64,000 bases of DNA, taken from the NCBI GenBank assembly GCA_905331475.1, contig CAJNYU010002392.1:62001-126000 (forward strand). Reading direction: 5' to 3'. The translations under genes were made by a program, and so were the position numbers. How positions within the stretch are numbered: the first letter of the stretch is position 1; each line of letters begins with the position of its first letter. Under the pieces are notes generated by a model. That model worked only from the letters and a program-made list of their open reading frames with translations, searched no databases and was not told where the DNA came from. Below are positions 24,023 to 34,458 of the stretch, in pieces. Origin of the DNA: Rotaria socialis (taxonomy: Eukaryota; Rotifera; Eurotatoria; Philodinida; Philodinidae).

Positions 24023-26254
24023 TCAAACCATAATAATGGGTAAAATCCAAATAGCAATCATGGACGTAAGTAACGACGATAAAATGTTTACTTGATTGTT
24101 TGACAATATATGAAAACCAGATATTCTTTCAATGGATGGCCCAGGTTTTTGAACAGTAACATTATGTTCTCTATCATAGCCACTAAATTGTAAAGTAGCA
24201 CCTAATATGGAATCAATGGAAGAGCCTACAAGGCCGAACACAGTACAATAGAAAAGTAATTGAATATTATTTATCATAGACGTATTAATCATGTGATCCG
24301 GCCGACAAAATATTGAATTACCAATAATGTAACTAAGACCGATAATAAAACCACCGAGAAGACTACATAAACATCCAACAAATGATATTGCACCGTTTGT
24401 ACCAACAGGTACAACTCGAAATGGGTTCGTTAATAAACGAGGATTATTTCGAGCAAGAACAGTACCAAGTTCGGATGCTGTAATAAAAATTAGTTTTTAC
24501 ATAAAAGAAACTATTTCAAAAGTTCTAAGATGATTTTAAAAATGGATCATTCATGAATTCAATAAAAGTATGGACTTTTGTTTTTACAATTTTGATAGAT
24601 TATTCTAATGAACAACCTCAGATGTAAATATTTTATTATCGATAAAAAATTTAAAGAATATTATTTGATCGATTCTCGAATGCTTAAAACTGAGAAAATA
24701 GAATCCAAAAATGTTACAATACCTAATCATGCAATCAGGCTCTGTTTATGAAAAACATGAGAAAACAAAAGAAAAAATATTGAATTTTCCTAATCATATA
24801 TTGATTCGAATGCGCGTCAATGAAAGCAATACAACGGTTAACAACCGGAAGAAAACTTGTTAGTGTTGTTTCTCTGGGGCTAAATTGTGACGTTCGTATT
24901 GTGTACTCTTTAGTCTCAGTATAATAATAGAACATAGACCAATTGCAAAGCTTTTCCTAGACGATAGCTGTGCTCTAACGATGATCGAATCTAGAGTAAA
25001 AGGATGTATCCTATTTATTACTTTCAATAATCTATTTTTGGTTAGCCATATTTTCTTACATATCTGTTAGACACACAATACATTGCAATACTCTTTCATA
25101 GTTCTCAGTAAGCTCAAAACTATTCGATCTGTCATATGGTTAATGCGACAGATTAATTTATTCTTTTAAATACCTTTAATATAAAATTCTGCAAGCCAAA
25201 CTTAGAAGGGATTAGGAAAACAGTACATTGCTTGTTCTTTTCTAATAGAATCGAAGTAAACTCGATGATATCCAGTCTGTCTTCTCTTACTTCTATGTAC
25301 AAGTTATCATTTTTTTCAGATGATGAAAATTCCGTATCAATATTGTAGGTAGCATTGAATTCTATCACGTATATATTTTCTGTTTTATCAATATCACGGG
25401 ACAAAAAGAGTGTGTTACATAACTGAGTAGCATTTATCTTATCTAATGTAGCCACGATTTATCAAGCACAAAGAGTCATTATGAGGAAGATAATACGATA
25501 ATATTCGAACGCATTTGTATGTCTTCGCTGTCAAAAATATCATAACTAAATATCAACACAATTAGAATATGTACTAGGTCAATGTAATATGTTAGAAAAA
25601 ATAACACTGAAAATATTTATTTAACGGACTATAAGACTACGATTCACGATATTAAACTTTTCAACTATTTATCAATACAATTAAATAAATCGAACGATTT
25701 CGTAGAATTAAAAAACACCTCATTTGTATTACATAGGAAACAATAGATTTTAATTAAACTCGATTCTGAAACATCACTTATGAATCATGAATCTAAAATT
25801 TACCTAATGTATCTCCACAACAGCAAGCAGTAGTAAAAAGAAATCCAATTGTATAAATAGATGATTCATGTTTATTATCAATTGGTAATGAAAGACCAGA
25901 ATAATTGGTTTTGCAACAATAGCCGATTGCATATAGACACGCTATTGCGCCATTACATAGAACTTGAATATGACTGCGAGCAGTTTTTTTATATTTTTTT
26001 GTTTCTATTTGATGATCGTTTTCATTGATTTTTGACTGTTTTATATCAAATTTATAACGTGTAGCAAAAGAAGTACTTAAAATAAATGCAATCATTACAA
26101 ATAGAAAAACAATATTCGAATAAGCTATTATTAAACACAGAATAAAACCAGTTAAAGTACCAGAGTATGTAAATGATCCACGCTTATATTCGAATATTGC
26201 AATAAATAAAACAAGACAGAATGAACGAATAATTTTAAATATGGATATATCCAT
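24023..26254 (-). CDS. TMEM19: Transmembrane protein 19 (DUF92 family)
   Basis: Multi-pass membrane protein of the DUF92/TMEM19 family. Plant and cyanobacterial relatives (VTE6) phosphorylate phytyl-phosphate; the animal role is unclear. Two exons, 25804-26254 and 24023-24477, join in phase 1 and give 301 residues. Evidence is the N-terminal membrane segments, the region KRGSFTYSGTLTGFILC (the conserved glycine-rich start of the family), TTACCCGDTLASELGTVLA (family GDT.ASE motif, formed across the splice) and VPVGTNGAISFVG. The C-terminus is a hydrophobic segment ending IWILPIIMV. The exons are separated by a 1326-nt intron (24478-25803), the only one in the gene. The start is the ATG at 26254. 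Confidence 0.9.
25153..25455 (-). CDS. Possible nested open frame in the TMEM19 intron
   Basis: A 100-codon frame lies within the long intron of TMEM19, on the same strand. The product has mixed charged and hydrophobic residues (for example YIEVREDRLDIIEFTSILLE), which is less skewed than the random AT-rich frames nearby. I recognise no domain and see no signal peptide or splice partner. It may be a nested small gene, a remnant of an inserted gene, or chance. Confidence 0.25.
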   Translation of the reverse strand: MATLDKINATQLCNTLFLSRDIDKTENIYVIEFNATYNIDTEFSSSEKNDNLYIEVREDRLDIIEFTSILLEKNKQCTVFLIPSKFGLQNFILKVFKRIN

Positions 26255-26840
26255 ATTTTAGTCTACAATATAAAATAAGATTTTGTTTTTCTTTGTATTT
26301 CTTTTCTGAAATAGCAAAAAACATTAAAGATGTGCTTGTTTTCACATTGTTTCACATTATTCGCATGTAAACATATGGAGATTTTGCGTGTTCGAAATCT
26401 CTATCCGCTTTATCCATTAAAAACAAACGATAAAATGTATTTTTTTTCTTCTTCTTCTGCTTCTTTTTGGAAACAAACAAACAAAATCAGCGGCCAAAAT
26501 CATCACACGCGACAGAGAAAAAAATGAATGCAAAGAGACATTGTTATAAAAAAAGATCGAATACAATGGATACATGCATACATATATATATATAGATATA
26601 TATGAATATATATTTATAGAAGTCTTATGTTGTTTGATTTTTTAAATATACGAAAAGAAAAGGCCAGAAGCAAACAAAAGACAACAAAAAGATGTACAGC
26701 GATACAAGACAAGAGAAATTAAACAAAACAGAAAAAAAATTAAAGATATATGTTTCAATTTTTAATTTAATTTGATCGTGAAGAACGTCTTTCAATTCAT
26801 GTAGAAATTAGAAGAAAAGAACATACGATAAAAGTTCATT
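26255..26840. other. Intergenic, no gene seen
   Basis: Between the TMEM19 start and the Rab5 stop. It probably contains the Rab5 3' UTR. An AT-dinucleotide tract lies at about 26575-26620. Confidence 0.5.
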
Positions 26841-27577
26841 TTACTTGCCACCACAACAACCACCTTCATCTCCAGGTACTCTTTGGGTTGACGTTCGAGA
26901 AACTGTTATTGATTGACCATCATTACTACGCCCTCGTCCACCATTTGCATTTGATGTATCTTGAGTTTTAGGTAATTTTTTGGCTATGGCCATAAATATA
27001 TCATTAACATTCATTGATGTTTTAGCTGATGTTTCCATAAATATTAAACCATTTTCTTCTGCATATGACTGAGCATCCGCTACTTCAACTTGACGTTTAG
27101 CAGCTAAGTCAGCTTTATTACCAGCTAAAGCAATAACAATATTTGGCGCTGCTTGACGTTGTAATTCTTTAACCCATACTTTTGCTCGACTGAATGTATC
27201 TGCGTTCGTTATATCGTAAACAACAATAGCAGCTTGAGCACCACGATAATACATTGGAGCTAATGAATGATATCTATAAAACAAAAACAAATCGAGTCAA
27301 TAAAAACTACTGGTACGTTGTCAAAAATAAATGTTGTTTACCTTTCTTGTCCAGCTGTATCCCATAACTCAAGTTTGACTGTTATATCATCAACAGATAC
27401 AGTTTGTGTAAGAAATGCTGCACCAATAGTTGATTCTTGATATTCATGAAACTGTCCTTTAACAAAACGAAGTACCAACGATGATTTACCGACAGCTGAT
27501 TCACCTAATAGAACCATTTTAAATTGACATGTTCGTGCTGCTTGGCCAGTAGCTGATTGACGATTATTGCTCGTCAT
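26841..27577 (-). CDS. RAB5: Rab5 small GTPase
   Basis: Early-endosome GTPase controlling endosome fusion and the recruitment of tethers and PI3-kinase. Exons 27342-27577 and 26841-27273 join within the Arg codon after WDTAGQE and give 222 residues. All guanine-binding motifs are present: P-loop GESAVGKS (25-32), switch I with the invariant Thr in [18 protein letters not shown] (72-79), GNKAD and [19 protein letters not shown] is Rab5-like. The C-terminus GGCCGGK gives two cysteines for geranylgeranylation. I chose the ATG at 27577. The TTG codon three codons upstream is not a likely start. Confidence 0.96.
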
Positions 27578-28048
27578 TTTTTTCAAAATTGGGATATTGA
27601 ATAATTAAGGGAATGGGAAGAAATAATAAATCTGAAGAAAAAGCAATTAATCAGATGATTGAAAAGAAAATACAAACAATCATACGCCAACGAAACAGCC
27701 ATGATAGACAAGTGCATGTGTGCATCTTTAACGAAGTGATTTTTTCATTCGAGACATTTAGTGACATCTGTTTCGACGAAAATTTAACAATAAAAACAAA
27801 AAGATTTATATGTATTCTTAAATAGATCAGATTTCAAGATTAATTAAAAAACAGCACTATTTTACAATTAGGTAAAATAGTTGATGATTTCTGAATCAAT
27901 CATATCTAGGCGAATAGAAATAAATGATACGACGAACCAGCTGATCTTATCCTACTCCGTAATTGATATATAAACACATTTGTTCTTTTGTTTTTGATTG
28001 TAAAAATTCTTAACTATTTAACAGAGTTGATAATATATTTTTCTTCCA
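27578..28048. promoter_or_regulatory. Divergent spacer between RAB5 and the RNF11-like gene
   Basis: The 471-bp interval between two divergent start codons must carry both 5' regions. No specific factor site is recognised. An open frame at 27613-27825 is lysine/asparagine-rich and has no domain. Confidence 0.4.
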
Positions 28049-28728
28049 ATGGGCAGCTGTTGGGGAGTGCCCGATGATCGGACTAGTCTTCTACCAATAT
28101 CTTCTACTCGTTATACATCAGCCCCAGTGGCTTCCTCAAGTTCATATTCTGTACCACCTGATACATCTATCCCTAAAGTACGTTTTTATCATGGCTTCAT
28201 TTTTCTTCATGCTAAAACATTTCAATCGAATTTCTAGTCGTCAGTTCCAGTAAATCGATCATCTGGTAATTCATCTACACCAACAGATATTAATCTAATT
28301 AAAGAAGCGCAGAATCGAAACCTTTTCGAGCATTTATTATTAATTAAATATAATGAAAAACTTATCAAGCAAACTGAGTACATTAAAAATTCTTTTTTTC
28401 AAATTATGATAACTAATAACATTCTTTTTTTAAATATTCAAGTTGTGCTATTTGTCTAATTGATTTCTTGCCTAATGAACAAGTTCGACAATTACCATGT
28501 GATGGTGCACATGTATTTCATCCAACATGTATAGATGGATGGTTAATAAAAAGTTTAACATGCCCACAATGTTCAACAAATGTTGATGCTGCACTCCTAC
28601 TCAAATTTGTACCACATTCGAAAAATGATGACGATGATGATTGATAATTCATTCGTGTTCTTTTTTTCAATGTATATAATGCAATACAGAACTAGTTTTA
28701 ATGCCGTTTTATATATATATATATATTG
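28049..28728 (+). CDS. RNF11: RNF11-like RING-H2 protein
   Basis: Small E3 ligase component; RNF11 in vertebrates works with NEDD4-type ligases and the A20 complex on endosomal membranes. Exons 28049-28177, 28238-28377 and 28443-28728 join in phase. The N-terminus MGSC fits myristoylation plus palmitoylation, as in RNF11. The RING-H2 domain runs from CAIC to CPQC (DCAICLIDF, CDGAHVFH, CIDGWLIKSLTCPQC). The following VDAALL is the RNF11 C-terminal signature. The PPxY motif of vertebrate RNF11 is not visible. After KFVPHS the frame continues for about 35 hydrophobic residues to a stop at 28728. A reading one base out would instead end quickly in an acidic tail, so a homopolymer error in the AAAA at 28621 or real divergence is possible. 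Confidence 0.85.
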
Positions 28729-30467
28729 ATTACTGTTGTATATTACACATAATTAACAGAAAGATTTAGGAAAACGACGAGATCTGTTTATCATTTTTGT
28801 GATAAAAAACAAATGTGTGTATGTGTGTGTTTTAAATTTTTATAAATATTGGTAAATTTGTTTTACACGGTTAATTATAAGAGAAATTTTTCTTTTATTG
28901 TTAGTATCTAAATGAACTATTAAGAATAAATGAAAGCCCTGTCTTGTATTTAGTGATTATATATTATTATTATTATAATTATGATGGTTTCTTTCGATTT
29001 GTTTTCATGAACATGTATTACTAACTTGCATTTCATTTTTGTTAGAATAACAATTTTTTTCTACTTTTTGTTTTCAAGAAAGCCTTTGAAAATAAGATTA
29101 ATTTACAGTTTACAAAACAACAAGCTACTTTCTGGATCCCTCGAGAATTAAAATATGAAACACGATATAGTTGTTGCTGTTTATTGCAACAAGTAGATAG
29201 TGTTATTTAATGCATTGTCGAGCACGTTTCTTTATCGTGCTTTTAATTAATCATCGAGATATTTTACAAGTAGTTCAAATATGATAATCAGGCGTGATTA
29301 TGCAATGTTGTAAAACATGTATCTGGTAGTAATGAACTTTCTCAGGGCTTATCATTTTTTTATGCTAAATCTATGTAAAGTTACTCTAGGTGGCCTCGAA
29401 GGCTAGATGTAATGTCGTATCATGAAGAGAAAGAACAGCAGTTTTTATTTCATGTCATTTTGCTTACCAAAAACCTTCGAAACGAACCAGCAAATTTGTT
29501 TACATTTGATTAGTCACATGCAGAATTACGAGTATGTAAAAGAGAAAACGCGTAAAACCAACTATGGCATTGAAATCGAATTCTAAATTGTACAAAACAT
29601 TCTACAAAATTTGAAGAGAAAAGATTTTTGATTCCAGCGAACATTTCAGAATAGTTGATTGAAAAATCCAATATTTTTACAAATTCCTTTGCTAACAGAA
29701 TTTTGTAGAAAATAAAATAAAATTTGTGTATGTCTGATACGGTGTATAATTGCATAGTAACGACTATACGTCAATATCTGCTTTAGGAAACATTTGAAAA
29801 GCGAATTTCCGACTTTTTGATGCAGATTTATGCAACATGTTGATATACTACATTAGCGTTCGTTGTCAGTTTAAGTGAACTAAATAAATCAGAATTCTGT
29901 GTTGAAAAAAAATATTGACAGAAGTAAATTATATCTATCAATTGATAGCAATTCACTACAGGGTCAAGTTATAGCGTTGAAGTCATCTGATAAAATGCTA
30001 TATATCTAACAGAACATGATGTATGATTATTTTAACAAGGAAATATTTTCTTTATTAACCATTTACTCGTCACAAGGTTTTAATTTAGTATGGTTAAATC
30101 ATATATATATATATATATGAATATGATACTGAGAAATCCTCTTCGATTTTAATATGTCAGTTTTGGTGAGTAAAAACTATACATTTTTCTGTTTCAAATC
30201 GTTTAAATTTGACGAAAATACAATTAGTGCATTCATATTAATATCTTCATGTAAAAATCGACAATAGTTCGTAGTTTTGAAGATCGACAAGAGTTTCTGT
30301 CACTCATATTCATAAGAATAGTATTTATAAATCAAAGCTAATCTAGCGTGCAGAGATAAAATCAAATGGAAAAATCTCATCGATATTATTCAACCAGATA
30401 GAAAGAAAAACGCATAATTCATAACACATTCATTTATATATATATATATATCTTCTTCAATCCGTTC
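28729..30467. other. Gene-free stretch
   Basis: AT-rich sequence downstream of the RNF11-like gene. It has TA tracts at about 28710-28727 and 30103-30120 and a GT run near 28814-28830. The open frame at 29510-29755 shows no domain. Nothing else is supported. Confidence 0.5.
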
Positions 30468-30497
30468 ATGCACAAGAGATTTGATTTACATAGTGCG

Positions 30498-30713
30498 ATG
30501 ATTTCTAATCGGGCAACATTCATTTATTTAACTGTATGTTTGATCATGGGAGTGATCGTTTCATCATCTCCAGTTGTTCACGATGAATTGGTAACAAAAA
30601 TATCTGCTGAAGAGGCGGCTACAAAAATAGATAGTATCAATGAACAGAATGAACTTTCACAAATAATCACCAATAACCTTTTTGCTCTTCGATCCTACTG
30701 GGATGCCACTTGA
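30498..30713 (+). CDS. Possible small secreted protein or gene fragment
   Basis: A 71-codon frame begins with a plausible signal peptide (ATFIYLTVCLIMGVIVSSS) followed by an acidic helix-prone segment. An AT tract lies upstream at about 30435-30452. A second frame overlaps its end (30703-30801) and reads NVVVFKINGTVFEIDTTK, which resembles the first strand of a KCTD/T1 (BTB) domain. The two may be parts of one decayed gene or chance. No certain function. Confidence 0.25.
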   Translation: MISNRATFIYLTVCLIMGVIVSSSPVVHDELVTKISAEEAATKIDSINEQNELSQIITNNLFALRSYWDAT

Positions 30714-30801
30714 CGAAAAGCGTAATGTTGTTGTTTTCAAAATCAATGGCACAGTCTTTGAAATTGACACTACTAAAAATTTTTTTGATCCTATCAAATG
30801 A

Positions 30802-33079
30802 ATTTTTCTGAGAATCATGATATTTAGTTAACATTTAGCTTGTATTCCCATTATGATAAACAAAAAAACATTTGTTAAAGTTTGTGTTCACTTTAATCAA
30901 TGCATTCTTCATTTTATTGCATTTAAATTTATTATTTTTCAACTGAATATACTACAAGAATATTTTGTATATGATGAAAAACCTTTTCATGTCTCTTACT
31001 GGTATACAGTCGACAGATTTAATCAATTAGTTCGGAATCAAGTCTTGAGTAAAGCTTCAATTATCGATTTATTGCGTTGCTTATAAAACACTTATGCTTT
31101 CCATGAAAGTTCGAAGTATTATAACCTTCAACTGGTAAACAACTTTGTACTATTGGCATCAGTATGATATAATTAATAAATGATGTGTCGCTCTAAGACA
31201 TGTGCAGAGCTAAACTTTGAAGATCTATCGATAGCAGCGACTACAGTTAAATGTTCTCATGACTCGAACGAATGATCTTCTAAATCAGATTTATAAAATA
31301 AAAAACAAATTCAAACGAAGACACTAAGGCTAGAACATGAGTGACATTCACATACATAATTAATCTGTCCCATTTGTATTAAAAAAAACCTTTTTTAGTA
31401 TTAATTTGAGTAGGTCATCAAATAATATCCCTGGAGAACATTCCATCGAGACTAGCAAAACATAATTTCACATATCTACTGTCACTAATTGATAATGCGT
31501 TTTACTGTATTATTAATATATTTTTTTCAGTAGTATTGATATTAACCATATGCAACAAGATAACACTTCGATTTAGTCCTCTACTCCTGTTGGTACTAGC
31601 TCAATGATCATTTTGCTTGACTATAGTATATACTATTGATACGTCTATTTCTTATCGTTTACGACGTACTCAACGGAGATAGATTCAAAGGTTAATTATG
31701 ACAGTTCAATGTGCTATTGTGCGTGATATAGAATTTCATGTTATAGGACATCGTACTATCCATGGAACAAGACAGATGACAAATGTTCGAATCAAAAGAA
31801 TTAATAAATATGTAAAAGGCCATCACATTATATTAGATATTGAGAGTTCTAAGTCTTCACAGGTTTTGTAAAGCATGTTTGTTTTTCTATTACAGACTTA
31901 TTTGTTTCTGACTCGAAGAATACGATAAGCAAAGGTCATCAATTTTTTTCTCATTATATCATATGGATATACTCATCCTTGGCATTGTTTATGTAACCAT
32001 AATGTTCTGGTAGCGAATGTAATAATCTTTCAGTTAGTATAAAATAGTTCTATTTCAATAAATCTATAACGTATATATCTGTACAGAGCTAACTCAAAAC
32101 AAAAATCTATTAAAAGAATTTCGTCGGATTGTAAATTCTTTTGATCATAATCCATCAATAATCTCTAATCGAATGTATATTACCATTGACGAAATGATGC
32201 AAACGTCACATGAAGGAGGAAAAAAAGAAAACAATTATTCAATCGAATTAAATTAATCCTTTCAAAGAGTTTCTTTTGAAGTTATCATTTATATAGAAAC
32301 TGACATGTTTTTATTTTAGGTTTACTGATCATCTAAACTTAAGTTTTTCAAAGCATAGTTAAACTATTGTGAACTTGAGTATTGTAAATGAATATGAACT
32401 AGATGGTTTTGATTTTGAAGGAAAGAAATCATTAGTCATATCTAATTGAAACACAATTCTACCGAAAAACAAAAATAGTATATATCAATCGAATTGCAGT
32501 GGTAATATTGTAGCATATCATGAATATCAATGCAGAAGTATCATCATTCAACCTTGCAGATAGATAGAAAAGAATTGACTAAGTTCGAAAAAATTTCAGA
32601 AGATAAGAAAAGGCAGATGTTAAACCACTACGATAGTTTAATCATTCGATTGTGTCTCGGAGATCTATTATTAGATGTTTATATCTGTAGAAACGAATAT
32701 CTTTGTAAACCGAATTCATTGAATTTATTTGAAAATATCGTTTTATCTAAGCGAAGAACAACAATGGTTAATGTAAAAATAGTGTTAAACATAAGAAGAT
32801 AGACTATGATAGACAATTATTTATTAATCTATTTTTAGAATAATCTAATGCAATTTTAAACAAAAAGAAAAGAGGAGCACAAGGTAGAGAATAAGCAAAG
32901 AAAATCTCATATACACATAAGAGAATGCACACCCGTAAAACAAACATTTCATGAACAATACATGGATATAATCTGACATGTTGAAAAAGATCGCATTGTT
33001 TCTCAAGAATTGAATTTTTCTTTTTCTTTGAATTCGTCTCCACCGGAAAGAAACGATAAGATTCAAAAGCAAACCTCTT
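30802..33079. other. Probable decayed coding pieces, no intact gene
   Basis: Short frames on the plus strand read like coding sequence but do not join: about 30940-31086 (EYFVYDEKPFHVSYWYTVD), 31698-31871 (VQCAIVRDIEFHVIGHRT), 32090-32255 (EFRRIVNSFDHNPSIISNR) and 32530-32802 (SLIIRLCLGDLLLDVYICR). I recognise no family. They may be an old host gene or element in decay. The rest is AT-rich. Confidence 0.25.
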
Positions 33080-34458
33080 CTATGAGGTTATTTGCAATGT
33101 TTCATCTCCTGCATGTTCTTCATCACTCGTATTATCTGTTGAATCAAAGTAAACTGAGCTATGTTCTAGAAACGAAAATAAAAATGGATTCATTGAAATA
33201 AATAAATAAATTTTATTTTTCATACTTTTTCGTAATGGTGAATTTGAATATTCAAAGGATCGTTTTTCATGATCGGATTCATGATATTCCGTTTGATTAA
33301 CCGGCATCGTTATTCGTCGTCGAATTTTATTTTTATTATTTGAACGTGTCATTTGCTTTCGTTGATTATATTTAGGTGATTGATTTACTGGCGGTGATTG
33401 AACATCATCCATCCAATCCCAATCTAATGCATCGATTGATCGATGAGAATTCGAATATCGTTTTGTTAATGTTCCGAGATCAGTTGCAATATGTTCAAGG
33501 TCAGTATAAAAACGACTTGTTTGTTCTAATGCACGTTCTAAACCTTTTTCTGTTGATATGTAAGACATGACATGAGATTCGGTTGCTGTTTCTTGAATTA
33601 AGAAAAAAGGTTTTTGAGAATTTTTGTTTTAAAAATTTTATTTACGTGTATCATGATGCAATCCTGTGTCTGAATCATATTTTCTTAATGATATTTCATT
33701 GTCATCATGATTTTGTTGATAATTTCGTACAGGTATTTCAGAGCAATCAACGCCAGAATCACCAGTTAATGAATTGGAATGATAAGAATCTTGAAAAAGA
33801 TTCAGCGCACTTAATGATGAAGACATTTCCGACCATGTCATTTCATCCATAAGAGTATTATTACGAATATTATTATCATCATCATCATCTTCATGTTTTG
33901 TATTTATTAAATTGTGTTGGTCGAAATAAAAACAAGTTGTTGACGCTGTCGGCAAGGATTTTTTTGTCTGCATATAAATAAAACAAAAGTGAATTTCTAT
34001 CATAAGAAATTCATTTTAACTTACATCACATTTTGAATTAGTAGATAAACTTCTATTTGTTGCAGACGTAAAAAAATTTGTTAGAAGCCGATAGACAATA
34101 CAACAACCAACACCAATACCAAAGCCAATGAGATAACATAGCGTTTCATTACGACGGACTAGAAACATGAAACTAACTGGATTGCTATCAAGCTGAGTAC
34201 ATCATAAGTCATTAAATCCAAGGATATTTCTCTCATTTACTGATATTATACGACAAGGAAAATCATTTGTAATATTTGCTCTTCTGTCAAATTACCTTTT
34301 GTTGTCGAAATGTTTCGTAGATGGATTGGGAGTAGAAATCTAGTTGATTTAAAACTGTAATTCAAATTACATGAAATTGAACGTATAATGATATAAAATG
34401 GTTCGGAGATAATAAAACGGCTTAATGATGTTTCGTGTCGATTACAATTGACATCCAT
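33080..34458 (-). CDS. Uncharacterised single-span membrane protein with acidic disordered region
   Basis: I do not recognise the family. Five exons (34252-34458, 34025-34192, 33646-33967, 33226-33591, 33080-33165) with consistent phases give 382 residues. The 59-nt first intron joins two frames in phase 0. The first ~80 residues are folded-looking (FLLPIHLRNISTTKGNLTEE). A strong membrane span follows at about 85-105 (CYLIGFGIGVGCCIVYRLL). The rest is Ser/Asn/Asp-rich, with an acidic patch (HEDDDDDNN), conserved-looking blocks EMTWSEMSSSLSALNLF and GLERALEQTSRFYTDLEHI (helical), and Trp-rich DALDWDWMDD. The topology suggests a large cytosolic C-terminal part; an organelle-membrane adaptor is a guess. 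If the first exon is not used, the ATG at 34168 would give a shorter, signal-anchored form. Confidence 0.6.
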
